DNA of 64,000 nucleotides from Timema cristinae. Its lineage: Eukaryota; Arthropoda; Insecta; Phasmatodea; Timematidae. The DNA is taken from positions 34,183,021-34,247,020 of the forward strand of contig JBCFYV010011164.1 of NCBI GenBank assembly GCA_039000515.1, in the 5' to 3' direction. The notes beneath the pieces were generated by a model. The model ran no database searches, was not told the origin of the DNA, and worked only from the letters and a program-made list of their open reading frames with translations. Made by a program: the position numbers and the translations under genes. Shown one piece after another: positions 24,602 through 41,400 of this stretch (position 1 is the first letter of the stretch; every line of letters starts with the position of its first letter).

Positions 24602-27600
24602 GCACCGCGTCTTACTACCCGTTCGGGTTATACGCACTTACGCTAATGTTTAATGGTAGGGTGATTGTGAGATGAAATGGAGGACCTACAGCTTAACGTG
24701 GAATCCGAACCACGGTGGAGGCCTGGCATTCCACACATTCACAAGATATCTTGTCAGAGGTGAAGGAAGGGTTTGGAAATCAGATAAATCTGTGCCGGGA
24801 TCTAGGATTGAACCCCGGACCCAGCACAGAAGTCTGACACCTTACCCCTAGACCACAAAGAAATAAAATAAAGAAGCGACTATGTTAGTTATTATGTGTT
24901 AGCTGCATTAATTACGAAACAAATATCCCATGTGAATGGGTCGTGGCCAGAGCCGTACCAAGAGGTGTGGGGGGGGGGGGGGGGGTAAGGCAGGCAGGAT
25001 TTTGAATGTTTAAATGTCAAACCTCTCTCGATAATAATATTATTCCGCCACACCTTAGTAGGCCTACTCGTTCAGGCTATACGCAAACATTAATCAAATT
25101 AATAAAATAAGAATGAGCAAGATGGAAATTTAGAGAAAATGTACCCGCATTTGCTTGGAGAGAAAGTGGGAAATCACTTAAGAAAAAACTCATTACACCC
25201 AACTGGGATTCGAACCTTAATCTCCCCATTACCAGAAATCCAGTTTGATGCGTTAAGGCAGCGTTCGGCAATCTGCAGTCCGCCAAATGATTTGACCTTT
25301 CCCATAAAAGATTTAGCCAACAAACAATCTGATAACAAAAATAGACAAATTAATTACTATAATGAGAAATTGAAACGGAAATTTTTTGCTCGATATTTTT
25401 TCTAAACCGGCCAATCATATTTTTTCTAAGCCCATGGTCCGCCATATCAAAAAGGTTGCCGGTTAAACCACTAATGCGGGGGAAAGTATTATGTATTTTT
25501 GTGTGAATGCCTAGGCGGGCAGCTTTTTGGAGCCTTATAAAATGCATAGCACCGTCAACCTCAATTAGGCTATGTTTTAAAATGCTTTAACTTAGCCTAC
25601 TTCAAAAGAGACTTAATGTTAAAAAAATTAACAAAACTTCAATCTCCTAATGGGATACTTTACAACGAGCCACCCTAAGTACAGTTCGATTTTATTAAGA
25701 AGATGCCTCTTTGACAGCTAAAAAGTCATAGATTTGTAGTAATATGATCTGTTACTTTCACTTTTGAAAGAGAATATCATTTCCTATGTTTTAGTTTGAG
25801 GATTGTGTTTTTAACTTAATTCTTGAGTAACATTTGAGGATATTCGCAGGGGACTAAATACAATTAGGTTCATACTATATTAGTCTTCCACAACAGTTTT
25901 CAGATGCCATTAAAATATCCACCAAGTAAATAGTAATCCCCTAGATCAGCGATTTTCAACCTTTTCCAACTCAAGGCATACTGAACAAAGTGCTAAAATA
26001 ATTGAAACCATCGGTTTTAAGGCGCAGATATTTTATATATAAAAACAGTTTTAAGAGAGTGTTTAGATGTTAAAATAGCTGAATTCTATTAAAGTTGATA
26101 ATAGATTTTTAAATATTTATTTTATTTTTAAATAATGTTTTTTTCCTGCTTTTTTTCGACCTGCCCCAAACTCCTGCGGCACACTTTCTGATCCTTCGTG
26201 GCACACCGATTGAAAAACGCTGGGCTTAGATTATCAAATTATTCGCCGTATTATATTTAGCCAATTTTTAATTGGTGTTTCTACTAGTTTAGTTAGTTAT
26301 TAGTTTTTTAATTCATTTTCTGTCTATAAGCACACACCAACTGAAGGGATAGGCGATTTGTGGTAAAATTATTTAGATAGTGGGATAGCCATTACGTGGA
26401 TAAAACCACCCCCAAGGTTGAATACCAACCTCCCGAGCTATAGTATGGAGATTGAACCACTAAATTAACCATCGTTGGTCTTTAGCGTAACCTTCTTCAT
26501 TAGAGCTCAAGTTGATTTAAATTATATGATCAACTATCATTAATAAAAAACAAAAGAACACATAGTAGTTGTTTAAAGCATACATTTCTTTCCCAACTTA
26601 GGAGAATATATTTAGCCATAACATATTAATTAGAAATTCTTCCTTGTTCTTCTCGGTTCTTAAATTTTTGGTAACCCACCTTATAATTCATTCATCCGAT
26701 GCAATATTGTATGAACAAACAATAGGGGCGGGAACTACTAAGATCTTTTAAACAAACTACCAGACATTTCGTCGGCGCTAGTGAAGCGGCCTTGAATTGA
26801 ACTGATGTCATTTGTGGAGGTGGTTTTTGTACTCCAGCCAAGAGACAATATTCAAATCGTGTATAGTAAATAAATGCTCAATTCATATAATTAGTTGTAA
26901 ACACATTGTTGTAAATTTCATAACATGTTCACAAGTAAGGCATGACACCATGTATTTTTAAATGACTTGGTTTGGCAGGCGAACAAAGTCACGCGCATGC
27001 GCACATTATTATGTTGTAACTGCCTCGTTATTAGTGTCTTGGCTGAGGCATTGTTGCTTGTATCTCTATGTAAGGCCCACCTCCATTTTGAATATATGTC
27101 CATCAGGCCACCGCTCAGCGGTGAGTTGTCTACAATCAGTCGTATTTACTTGTAATTGCAGTCGTCAAATATCGAGGTTATGTTTAACATCTATGGTCCT
27201 ATAAATTTACATAGTCTTTTATATGTCTTCCTTTTTTATTTATTTTTTATTTATTATAGTTAAAATACAGTTTTCCGACATTTTAGAGTTTAGACAGTTT
27301 CTTTTGAAATAGGAAATAAGGATCTTGCGACATGACTTGAGTGCGACTGATTGTAGTCGATCCCACGGTGGTTTATTTTCAAGGTCATTTGATGAAGGAA
27401 ATAGGGGAGGTTCACCAAAAAATGGTGCCCTACCCTTACAATTTGCTAATATCAGTGTATGATTTCAGATATCAACGAAAATTATTGGGATGAGCAGAAT
27501 ATTTCTTTTGGATCAACGCTTGCAACACACTGTAAGGATAACAAACAAATAAAAAAGTGAAATAAAAACTTTTCTGCTAACTCTTTTTTTAAATATTAAT

Positions 27601-30600
27601 TATTATAATAACGCTTTGATGTGTTGCTGTGTGACATCTATTTAACCCTTGCTTACTATTGGGCTCAATGTTAGTTGGGGCACATTTTAGTCTGCTTATC
27701 TTGTAAATGGGATCTAGTCAAGCTTAGGGGTTTATCAAATGCATTCTATTTATTGTCTGACAGTAGAGTCGTCAGTCTTGCATCAAAAACTTAGATCCTA
27801 TCTTAGTTTACAGGTACACTGTATTTTTTAAGGTGGCCTTATGATAGGATCTATGCTACCTACCAACTTAGCAATTATTCTTAATACTTAAGTTGTGAGA
27901 ACTACTGTATGTAATAACTTGATTACAGTAGCGTAGCTAAGCTTTTAAAGAAATGATTGATACAATTCCTCTTACTTGATATCTTATTAAATACTTACTT
28001 CAGGCGACGATTCTTCCTCTCAGCAAACACACTAATCCCTGATTTTTATTCACACGTTAAGAGAAAATTTATAATGGCACTTTTAACAAGGATAATATAA
28101 GTTATTCTCCTTTAATTTTAAAACTTAGATTGAAACTAAATCATTTAAATAAATATTTCAACGCTCCCATTTCTTAAAGCATTTCTTTAAATTCTAAACT
28201 AAAAGTAACAATTAATAATTTTTACAGAAGGCAAGCGGAAAAGCAACCATATTTCCAGCTCCTTTATGCTGAGGTATTAAGTTGACTTTAGGAGCAAGAA
28301 AATACTTATTGATTCAAACTCATTTTTAAAATATGTTCGTTGAGCAAAGTGGGCACATAATTGAATATTATATTTTTAACTCGTTCATTGAATGTGTTTT
28401 TATTCTGTCTAAGCACCGCGTTTTACTAACGGTTCACATTGAATAATTAGTTCATATTAATAATTGTATTCAACAACCAATTATGGATGGGTATTAGCTA
28501 GTAATAATAAATCTATATAATTGAATACAAACATATTTTTATTTTAAAAGTAGTTAATTTTATCGAAACAACATTGTTTAGAATTATATTGATTATAGTC
28601 GGTGACCTGGTGGTCTAGGAGTAAGGTGTCAGACCTCTGTGCTGGCGGCCGGGGTTCAATCCTCGGTCCCGGTACAGATTTATCTGACTACCAAACCCTT
28701 CCTTCACCTCTGAAAAGACATCTTGTGAATGTGGGGAATGCCAGGCCTCCACCGTGGTTCGGATTACACGTTAAACTGTAGGTCCTCCATTTCATCATCT
28801 CACAATCACCTTACCATTACACATTAGCGTAAGTGCGTATAACCCGAACGGGTAGTAAGACGTGGTGCTAATAATAATAATAATAATAATAATAATATAT
28901 TGATTATAAAAGCTAGCCGTTTTTATTTTCTCATCTAGGCTAAAGAAAGTATGGTAATTATGAACATTTTCGGCCTCTTAATTATGATGGATCTTAACGT
29001 TATATCTGATCCCGAAAAAAAATAATTGTTCATACAGTTTTATCTGTTTCTCTTTGTCTTGTAAAATTTTTGAGGCACAGTAATATAAAATATACAAACT
29101 GTTACACAAAGTAAAATAAATACATATGTGGATTTTAGATTAGTTAAAAAAAGAAAAACTTGAGTTGTGGATACCATTTTTAGAGAGGATTATAACGTAT
29201 ACATATTTTTAGATAAAATACATTACATTATACAATCAACCCTAGGAAAATTTACTCAGTAATATGAAAAGCTATTTGGTATGCACATTACATTAACAGA
29301 AGTATATTTCTAAAGGGAAAAAAAAATCTTTTGTGATAGTGTGAAGACAACAACGCTATCTATTAGCTGTGCAAACCAACACATGAATAGCCAACATAAA
29401 TAAGTTGATATGAAATTAAATGGGTCACTCGAACATTTCACCAATAATAACGTCATTTATCTTAAATAGCTACAGGTAAGCAATTCATATCAAATAAACA
29501 TAGCAATGAAATCAAAATAAATACATGAGATAATAAAGTCAATAAATAGTACAACAAATATTGTACAAACTTTATTATAATGTGTAAGTATTGAAGCTTC
29601 AAAGATAATTTTCAAAAGTAGGTTTCGAGTAAACTACCCTTAAGTGTGTTTTCCTCATACAAACAAATGTCATCTTGTTTATCACACTAAGCACTCTTTA
29701 TGCATACATTTTAAACCACATTGTTCTAAACTATTAAATAAAATTCAAATAAAAAAAAAAAGTTTTTGTCAATCACCCTAAAATTATTTTGCTATTTGTA
29801 AAACTATAAACGTGTCTTTATTTATCATGAATACTAATCTCAAACTCCCTCTCATTTTGAATTAAATCTTCAAGGTCAATTTAACAAAAATCGGCACAGA
29901 TTTAAAATAATTTATCATAACAAAATTAACCTTAAACTAATTTATTTTATATTGATAATCTAAAATAGTCCTCTTATACCAATTTTAAACCTAATCATTA
30001 GAGATATATTTTTTTTAAATATAATTTTCCAAAACTCAATCACTAGTTAACTAGTAGACTACTATTAAATGATATCTTTTTTAGAAAAAATAAATCTATT
30101 TAACTATTTATAATGCAAAACGTTAAACAATTACCAAGTTTAAACCAAATCGCTAATGCTCATATATTAAAATATTTAAATGAAAAGAAAAAAAGTCATC
30201 AATAAACTACCCTTAGCCGAATTCCTCCCCACACATCTACCTCCCCTTAAAAAACAAACACGTACACGGATTTATTTATCATATTCATGTCAAACACTCC
30301 CCAGATATATAAGTTACATTTTAAGCAAAATTGTTATAGCCATTTTTTAAATAATTCGAATTTTTAAAAATCACTCATAAGTAAATGACACTTTATAGTG
30401 TATTTTTTACCCAAAATCAAATATACAGGGCTATTTGTCATGTCATTCACTTCCGAGATGCCCATTTGGAACCAGATCGTTAGAATCATAAAGTATTTCA
30501 AGTTTTTTGAAAAATCAATCATCAGTAAATTACCTTTAACCTAAAAACAAGAATACATTGTTTTTTAGTATATCACACAATCGCCAGATATACATTTAAA

Positions 30601-31858
30601 ATAAAATCTCTAAAGTTTTTTTGAAATATTTCGAATTTTTTTAATTTCTCATCAGTAAAAATGGCGAATTTTTGCACCAAAACAATTTATACAGTACTAA
30701 TTGTTTTGTCAAACAAATCTTCGATATATGCATTTAGAAAAAAATCTTTAAAGTCATTTAAAAAAAAATTGGAATTATTAAAAAAAAAATCTCTCGTCAA
30801 TAAACTACCCTTAATTCGAGGGCTAGGTTAAATCACCCTAAAAATATAAATATCAAGTTTGAACAAAATCCATCAAACCGTTTTGAATCCGTGGCCACTG
30901 GATTCGCTGTCAAACAAACATTATTTTAAAATCCATCCCGAACGGTTAATAAGACGCGGTGCTAAAAAAAATAGTAAAAGGTTTCTAAGAAGAGTATTTC
31001 ATATAAAATATGAATAATATTCTATAACAGAAAACACTGACTTAATTAATTATTGTGTTAAAGTATTTTTCAATTCTTAATCACAATTTTGCGCTTTTAT
31101 GTTATAAATAGTTTTTAAACCTGTCTATGACAGGTTGATGTCGATATTAGCCAACATAACAAAACGAAACCTTCACTTTGTAGACGCAATATACTATATA
31201 GACTAAACTTATAATGGCGATGAGATTGGGGTTCGAATTCCGGTCTTGACTTCATTCGTAATTTTATAAATGCCATGTATACTGTAATTTATTCACTATT
31301 TACTTTTTATACAGTTGATAGCTACATATTAAAGTAACCCAAGACGTTACAAAGACATATTTCCTAGCCTAAACTCCAATTTTAGAATATATGCTTATAG
31401 CTTTAATTTTTTCCAGCGTTTTAAGACCTGTCCGGGCTTTCCAGACTTGTAATTACAACTAGGGTGTAAAGATGATGAGGGTAGAGTTTAGATAAAGCGT
31501 ACTACATATGTACGGAGGAAGAGTGATAATCCTTTTAGGAAAATAAACTTATTAAATCCTCCCTGGATTTGAATGCGGACCTTGCCGTAAACAGCAAACC
31601 AGACTAGAGGATCTTGACGTTCACTCCGCGTGCCCACTGATGCGTGGGATGAGTCACACTTTAGCATTTGTAAACTCTTCCATATTAATCCAATATACAT
31701 TTCCAGATTACATTCTGATGAAGCGATTGTGTATAGATAGAAACATGATACACGAACAGGGATTTGAGCCCTAGTTATTCAGCTCTACTCGCCAACTGTT
31801 GCACCTATTGAATTAGCCGGGATCTCTTTATCAGTATCAACACCAATATATTATTATT

Positions 31859-31931
<73 letters not shown>

Positions 31932-34244
31932 GCACCGCGTCTTACTATCCGTCCGGGTTATACGCACTTACGCTATTGTGTAATGGTAGGGTGATTGTGA
32001 GATGAAATGAAGGACCTACAGTTTAACATGGAATCCGAACCACGGTGGAGGCCTGGCATTCCCCACAGTTACAAGATGTCTTGTCAGAGGTGAATGAAGG
32101 GTTTGGCAATCAGATAGATCTGTGCCGGGACCGAGGATTGAACCCCGGACCACCAGCATATAAGTTCGACATCTTGCACCTAGACCGCCAGATCACTTTA
32201 CACCAATATAAACCTCCAAGCATATTGGTGTAGCAAAATACCAACACTTGTTACAAGTAAACACTAGTTAATAAATAAATAAATAATAAAACATTCACCG
32301 GTACTGTAGTTAGTGTAATCGGCTATTTTGATTGCTTTCGTATTAAACTATTATTACTAATGTATATTTGCTAATTTTTTTTATCATTTGTCGGGAATAA
32401 TATTTTAGTAATGAAAAAAATATATTTATTTTAAATAGTTGTTTCATTATTGATCCAATAAAATTTGATTTTAAATTAAATCACCATTAGCATATTCTCA
32501 TGTTTTTAATATAAAAATATATGCCTACAAATAAAATTGTGTTTATTATTTAATTAATTTTGTGATTTAATTCATATTTACTGTTCTGGAAGGCTATAGT
32601 TCCAAGGAGACTTTTGGTTATCACTTTAATACATATATTTTTAGCACCGCGTTTTAATAGTGTTATTTTTCCTTTTGTGTATAACCACTTGTCTGACCTA
32701 TACCCATTTAAATGCACTAATAGGGTGTATGAGATAGTAAAGTAAAATTTATAGACGTTGTAACCACATTTGCGTGGAGGTAGAGTGGAAAGCCGCATAA
32801 AAACACTTTGTAGGCACACACCAGGCCAAATTTGAAGCCAGATCTCACCATCATTGGCAAGCCAGACCATAACCCAATTGTATTACGAATTGACATATCT
32901 GCCAGTTAGAAAACTTCCATCGTGTCTGCTCTGGCCGGATATGAATTTAATTGATATCTATCATGAAAGACCAAACTACTTGACAAATGAATTGCCTTCT
33001 ATTTGTGACATTCTTAGGTTTATACCCCTAATAGCTCTCGTCGAGGCTTTGTACAAGTTTAGACGCTACACCCTTTCAATACAGAGCGGATTGCTACAGT
33101 AGCCCCGTGGCTCCTTTGGTGATGACTGACAGTTCACGGCTGACTTTTGACAATCAACATTTAGGTATATACCTAAACGTTGACTGTTATAAGTGACAGC
33201 TGCTAAACACATGTTTTTGCAGATCATATGGTTCGGCGTAGGGGTACATAATTTGGTCTGATAACGTTTCAAAGCTTTTAGCTGTCAGTTAGCACCAAAG
33301 AAGCCATAGGGCTACTGTAGCTGCGATAAAGGGTTTAGAGGACTATAAATTGGTTTTGTTTGCTTGCTAACACAGTCCTCTCTGGATAGATGAAGGGTAA
33401 AGGAGGCTCGCTCTAAAGTGTCGATAGCACTGGCAACCCTATAGGCCAGTACTCTCGACTGCAAGTGATGTGGTGGAAAGGTTGCCAGTCTCATTTGTTT
33501 CGCACGTATGTGCTCTTCATCTCTTCATTAAGATTAGTTAAAACAAAATATTTATTATGTGTGTGATTCGCACTGGTGGCACGAAGATAGTGGCGTTAGT
33601 CTGGTCTTATTTGACAGTGACAGTTTCGAATCACGGCTGGGTTTACCGAGGCGATTTATCCTGAAATTGTTTCTCCCTCCACGCAAATTCATGAACACTT
33701 TCTATAATTCAACCTTCCCCGTCCCTACTCCATTGGTGTAAATTTGTATGGATTTATCAATTGACGGGCTAAGGCACTGAGTATGAAATAGAAATGTGTA
33801 CCTTCATTTAACATTATAAAAGCATGATTACTTTATGTTTGAATACTAACTAAGTGATATCGGATTCCTCGATTGTGGAATGGCATGTGGAGGTGGTAGA
33901 CAATCTCTTACTAGTTAACTTTTAAGATAAATTCAAGAGGTACACCCTCTTGACCCTGACTGATTACACTATGGACCTACCCAAACAAAAGCTACACCAT
34001 AGAGGAACTAAACAAGATATGCAAGCAATCACTCAGGGTAGAAGAGTATCCTATGTACCTTACAAACTCTGAGTTATATGTCTATCAGCACACAAATAAT
34101 CACGTGATTAAACATTGACAATATGATCATTAGAGGTAGTTACTAGACAGGGGGCAAAAACTCAATTTATTAACTATACAGTACGGTAATCCAGAAAACA
34201 AATTTAAAGTTAGATCTATGTGTTATTGAAATATATTTGCCAGC

Positions 34245-34289
<45 letters not shown>

Positions 34290-37200
34290 TAATAATACAA
34301 ATAAAAATATCTTGATACCCCTAAATATTTCCCATAAAAACTTTTATTTTATTTTTGAAAACTTTTACTGCTAGTTTAATATAATATATTTAAATTATTG
34401 TTCCTGATAAAAAAATTTGCTTACAAATATTTTATAAATAAAAAGAGTTATTTTGTAAAACTTTGATATTTAAAATGTGTTTAAAGATGTGTGTAAGAAG
34501 GAGAAACATTAGCTATCTCGCAAATCTTGAGCTTAAGAAATGTTGGGTATTAATGATACACTTTGTTTAGTTTGCAAATCTTAGGTTTAAAAACATAAAT
34601 ACATATACTCCATTCATGGTAGGAATTACTCTCTGAAAGGTCTTTTTTCCTAGCAATATACTACTAAATAATAGATTTTTGGTAGGGAAAAAGGCGTTTC
34701 AGAAAACAATTCCTAAGTTGAACAGACTTTACCTAATCACGCCGTTCCCTGACAAGGTAGGCAAGAAACTGTACATATAGCTCAAAAAACAACTTCATAC
34801 TTAACCCATCCTCATTAACTTTCTCCACAATTCCCTATCCTTTCATACTCCTTCGCTTCAACAACATCCATTCGCCCGCCTCGGTGGCGTAGTTAGCTAA
34901 CGCGCTAGTCGTGTTGAGCTCGACTGCCAAGGACAGGGAGATCGAGATTCGAATCTCGGTCGGGTGAACTGAGGGGGGGGGGGGAGGTTGGGGGTTCTTA
35001 AATGGTTTTCCATTCGCCCTCCACGCAAATTCGGGTTCACTTCCTTACCAATTCCCTATCCATTAGCGTAATTAGTACTTAAGCGTATAAACCGAACGGG
35101 TAGTAAGACACGGTGCTAAATAAAAAAAAAATCTATTCACCGATTCATACATGCTTTTTTATTCTTAAACTTCTCGTTTTCAAACATTCATCTACACATA
35201 AGTTTATTTTCAAAATATTAATATTATAAATGGACAAGAATAAGAGGGACTAATAAGTAGTAATGATACATGTTTTGGATTGAAAATTATTCATTTGATT
35301 GTATCAATACATATAAGGTAATATATGAGTATATATCTATGCAAAACATTTCAGATTAAATTCAGGTCTGAGGTCGCCTTTAGGAAATCATCCTGAAGAG
35401 AAACAAACACTTATCTATATGGTTTGGTTCGGCGGTTCATCAATGTTTGCAATGTTTATTCAAATATTTAATGATTGTACATGCTATTAGCATCTTATAC
35501 TAGCTTCATTCTAGCAGAAACAACACTTTATCTTAGTCGGTGAAATATGTCAACTTTACAAAGAAGAGTCTGATATTTAATTCCCGATAATGTCTATAAT
35601 TATTGCTCGTAAGCCCGCTAAGATTGTTTGCAGGTATTGAATGCAAGAGGCGGTTAACGTGAACTCTCAGAACTTATTGAATACGAATCACAAACAAGCT
35701 TGACTCTAAAACAGACATATCATCACCCAGTTCCCCTGTCGTTATTTTGTCACTGTGAAAGGGGTAGTAGCATCAAACCCTTGACAATTAGCTCTTAGTG
35801 AGACGCACTAAAGCTGAAAAAAAAAAAGTATTATTTTCACCCTTTAAAAATACCTTTGTTTTAGTTTGCAAAATAAAAGTTTGTCTTTTATAAATTAATT
35901 AGCATATTGAATATGTTTTATTGGCTACTCGTAGGTTTGGATATAATCACAGCCCTCCGAGATTATTAAAAGGCAGAAGAATTACTGACTGAGAAATTTA
36001 GAATTTTTACCTCCCCAATCTACACGAAACCTTAAGGCTTTTTTTCCCTGTCTGCAAATGAATAATAAAAGAGCCTGCTTGTTCCTCTAAGCAAGGGTGA
36101 TATTCTAACCACAACCGGTTCTCTCTTTGTATGATATCCACCTGGTGGCCTCGAAGGTGGAGAATACTAGAACTTTATAAGGTTTACTTATAATGGAGAG
36201 TACTGCTATGCCATTCCGTTTTGCCGCCGTCATTTTGAAGGTATAGGCCTCAAGGATACATTTATTGCTTTTTTGGCTGCCGCTATTTATATCGACATTA
36301 TCATCGGCGACCAAAAATGGAAAAACGTAAATACATTACAGTCAAGCGATGTCTAAGAACTTTACTTCGTCCTTAGGACAACTTAATAATTTAAATAGTA
36401 TAGTCACACACCTAGTTAATGTTTAGAATCCGGACTTTCCCAAAAGATTAGTAGTATTACAAACTATGATATCATACCTCCACAATGTCAGTTATTCACA
36501 TCATACGGGCTATTTTAGGTGGTATACCTCCACAATGCCATACAACAGTTATTCACAACATACATGCTAGTATATGTATACCTCCACAACGTCATACTAC
36601 AGTTATTCACAGCATACACCTACTCTATTTATACCTCCACAATGTCATACTATAGTTATTCACAGCATATATCTACTCTATTTATACCTCCACATTGTCA
36701 TACTACAGTTATTCACAGCATATACCTACTCTATTTATACCTCCACAATGTCATACAATAGTTATTCACAACATACATGCTAGTATATGTATACCTCCAT
36801 AATGTCATACTAGAGCTATTCATAGCTTATATAGGCTATTCTGTGTATGGGAGGCACGAACAAAGCGAATGACCCGGGCAAAGCGAATAATGGTTATTTC
36901 TTGGAATTGGATAAAGGTAGAGCTTTAGGTTTTTCGGATAAGAGCGAGGAGTTGCTAATGACCTAGAAAATAGTTGTGTTTGAGCCGTTGAAGTGAAAGT
37001 ATCTATACAGGAGTGCTGTGAAATATTTTGTGTGTTTGCATGAATATTTATGAAGGTATGTTAATCCTATTTATACCATTTTGTTTTAAGAATATGTATT
37101 TTTTTATCTTTGCTCATCTGATATAATAATACCTTTTCCTAATAGATTTCACTAATAAACTTGGTTTGTAAAAAAAAAAAATTACTACACATTGGTAGTG

Positions 37201-38444
37201 AATTTAAAAAAGAATATGCCAGGCAAAGAGGATAGGGCAAAGCGAATAGCCTATCCACTATGCCCGAGTATTCTTAGTTTATTATAATCTCTGTTATTCG
37301 TTTAAGTTTAAATTAATTTGAATGGGATATTAGGCTAGTATTTAGTTCTATATGTTTTAATAAAATACGCACCCACATTCACATTTAAACATATACTGCA
37401 CTTAGATACTATTTATATCACCTTTATATATACTTTTAGATGGTTGACAACTACAAAAGAAAACAGAACAAGCCAGTTGGTCTTAAGATTCAATGAGAAA
37501 TGCGTTAGAGGATATAAAAACAAGGCATATCATCTGTAGCAAAAAAGTATGAAATTTCGTTCCCAACCTCATATCGCCACTCGAAGAGGGGGTCAAGGGA
37601 AAAAAAAACCTAGGTAGATTTGAAACAGTCTTCACACTTCAACAGGAGAATGAGTTGAAAGATTATCTTAAATTTATGGAAACAATTTTTTTTATGGATT
37701 AACTAGAGTAGATTTTTTTAAATTAGTTTTTAAGTACGCAAAAGCTAACTAAACAGAATAACCATTCAAAAATGGAAGGGATGGAGAAGATTGTTTGTCA
37801 AAATTTAACAATTGCCATCCTGAGTTTGTGTTACGGTCTCCGGAGCCTACTTCCATTGCACATGCAAGAGGATTTTTATAGGCCTCAATTGGAGCGTTTC
37901 TTTTCAATTCACTGGGGACAAGTGGAAAAGAACAACCCTGGACCTAGATATATTTATAATATGGATGAACCTGGTATCCAAACAACCACCAATAGGCCAC
38001 CGAAGAGTTTGAGTACTCGAGGAAAAATACAAGTTGGGCTGATAGCTAGTGCTGAACGTGGACAGGATGCAAGAAAGACTTTTAGATGGTCCCCCCCTCC
38101 CCCTCTCGTGGAACTCAAGGATGTTGCACCGATAATTAATGGTTGGGTGAATGGACCATCGTTTCTCGTGTGGCTTCAGTTCTTTGTTGAAACTGTGAGG
38201 CTTGCGAAGGAGAAGAAAATCATCCTTATTGACGATCGTGAGGCTCATAAATATTATCCAGCATTGGAATATGCCACACGAAACAACATAGTTTTTGTTT
38301 CATTTGCACCTCACACAACTAACAAAATGCAACCCCTTGATGTGTCTGTGTATGGGCCTGTAAAGTAACATTTGGAGCAAGAGATGAACGTCTTTCAGAA
38401 AAGTCTTGCTGGTTGAATCATTAATCGGTATGATATTTGAAAAA

Positions 38445-38483
<39 letters not shown>

Positions 38484-41400
38484 AGAAGACTTTGTTCCAG
38501 CCACTGTAACAGATCACCCAAATTATTCAGAGGTCCACCCAAACACTACGTCGGGTGCTTTCTCTCTAGAGCAAGTAGCCCACCTAAGTCTACATCAACA
38601 GCAACAGTCTTAAGGACACCCGTACTTAAGACCGGAAACAAACAAAAGAAAACTCTGTCTTTTCGACATAAGACCTTTACCTAAAATTGACAATGAAAAA
38701 ATTGCACTTTGAAAACGAAAAGGACAGAGAGCTGAGGTTTTAACGTTTACTACTGTTAAGAAACTAAAAAAAAAAAAGAGGCCAACGAGGCTAAAAAAGA
38801 AGTATCATGCGCAGCAATAAATTTGTTCACACAATCAGAAGATGCGCATCAAGAAAATATGAAATATAGCTATCTAGTTTTAGTGAACCTTATCTAGAGC
38901 CACCTTCAGAAGACTGGATTCAGTGTAGTCAGTGCAAGACTTGGTCTCATGGAAACTGCACATCCTACACTGGGTTCAGATCATACTTCTGTAACGAGTG
39001 ACAAAACTAAATTGAAAGCCATATTTTATAGTAGTCTCTAAATAATTATGAATGAATAGCTTTAAATAACACTATTAGCTTATTAATTTGCTTGTGCAGT
39101 CCGATATAAACATGTAAGATGATTTTGGTTGATTTTTTACGCTAATTAAATATGCTATTTGTGGAATGTCAGCTGAATAATATAAAAAAAAGTGTTTAGA
39201 TATATACATAATTTACATTTTATATAAGGCAAATACAATGTCTTATATTAAAAAATTGATTGTATTCTCATCTAATTCACTTCGCCTGGGCCCATTATTC
39301 ACTTTGCCTGGGCAAAGCGAATAATTTGTAAGGTTTCATATTTAATAGCATATTATTTAATAAAACAATCTAAATTAACTCAAACTTTTATTCAATTTAG
39401 AAAACACACTTCTAAAAATGATGATTTATTAATATATGTAATTAACTGTAAACCTAATTTTTAGCAAATTTTTACGCTTAGCATAATATTCGCTTTGCCC
39501 GGGTTTCCCCTATGGCTCCACATTGCCATATTACAGCTATTCACAGCATGTAGGCTATTCTATCTATGCCCCTACCATTATCTACTACAGCTCTTTCTTT
39601 ACAGCATGTAAGCTATTCTATATATGCCTCTACAATATAATATTACAGTTACTCACAGCATACAGGCTATTCTATGTATACCTCCAAAATGTCATACTAC
39701 AGTAATTATTCACAGCATATAGACTATTCTATGTATACCTCCACAATGTCATACTACAGTAATTATTCACAGCATATAGACTATTCTATGTATACCTCCA
39801 CAATGTCATACTACAGTAATTATTCACAGCATATTGACTATTCTATGTATACCTCCACAATGTCATACCACAACTCATAACACACAGGCTATTTTAAAGA
39901 ATACCGGTTCCAGTGATTCACAGTAAAGGCTTGAAATGTTATTAAACTGGTGGTTCATATAAGATTTTACCAACGATTTAGTATTTGAATAACCCCCCTC
40001 CACCTCTTACTACCCGTCCAGGCTATCCGCATAGTTAAAAAAACGGGGTTGGAATGTGGAAGGTAGGAATGAACAGGAAATTTAACTGTATTTGTGCGGA
40101 GAGAGTGAATAACCATGTATTAAAAACCATCTTCTCCCAACTGGCATTCGAACCCAACCTTTCCTTCACTGGCAAACCGGGATGGGTAATTTTTATAAAT
40201 TGTTTTAATCTCCAAACTAATTTAAAAATCTTACAACGGACAACAAAACAATGTAATAAACTTACGGTTTAAGAAATAACATTGAAATATATCATCCCAA
40301 TCGTTGCTTTAATTAAATACTGCGGTGTTTAGTTTTTCTCTTATGGGACGCTATTCTCAGTATTGTATTTAAATTGATTACCCCCCCCCCCCACCCCCCA
40401 ATTAGTTGAGTTTTATATTTATTTCTAGGCAACACTATTCCGAACACAAAAGCCAGTGTTTTTGTGCAGTTTTTATGGCAATACATTTTTTTGGCTAAAA
40501 TTAATGAATTATTGCTCCATTACAAACATAGAATTTAATTTTCTTCGCATGGTGAGCTCAAAATTTCTTTAATATCTGCCAAAGGTGTCTTTGGAATTTA
40601 ATGACAACACCTTTTCTCTTCATTTAAAAAGTTTATCATCTGATGCCGCCATGTTCATGACAGATATTTAACAACGGTTGATATCACCATGTGTAAAAAA
40701 ACAAACTCTATGTATTGAAGCTATATTTTATTTCTTTTGGGCAAAACATTTTTGCTATAAAACGTAAAAGGCACTAACTATGCTTGCCTCCCCTACACTC
40801 CCGCCTTAAGAGCGAAAAAATACTGTACATTACCTCAAATGTGATTGTCTTGGTGGTTTTGTGGTAAAATGTCCGCCTTATGACTCTATATTCATGTTTT
40901 TAAACTAGGTCGGGATCGACAGAATTTTTTACTGAGCGATGAAAATCTGTAACACAACTTTCCCTGAAGGGGAAGTAAAGCTATCGAGCCCATGTCGATT
41001 GTGGAATGTGAAGGATTACTTGGTCGTTCTTTCATGAAATCAACGGGGAACTACAGCATTTTCAGTACTTTCTTAGGACATGTGCTTTCTCCCAAATGGT
41101 GAAGGCTGGCGATATTAACTAGTCTAAGAGCTGAGTGTGGGAGCTGCTCTGGATGGATTGTGAACACATCAGCACCAACTTTCAGTTTGTTAGCTCTTAC
41201 TATTAACCTAAACCCTAGAATAACCAAAAATAAAATTGGATCATTCGAATACCTACAAATCCTTATCATGATATAGCTGGGTTTGACATTGCCTTAAATA
41301 AAACACTATGAGATTTTTAGTTATAAAAAAAATACAGTCCAATTTTCAAAGGAAGAACATTATCTGACATCTAGAGAAATTACTAGCTCTATTGTCACGT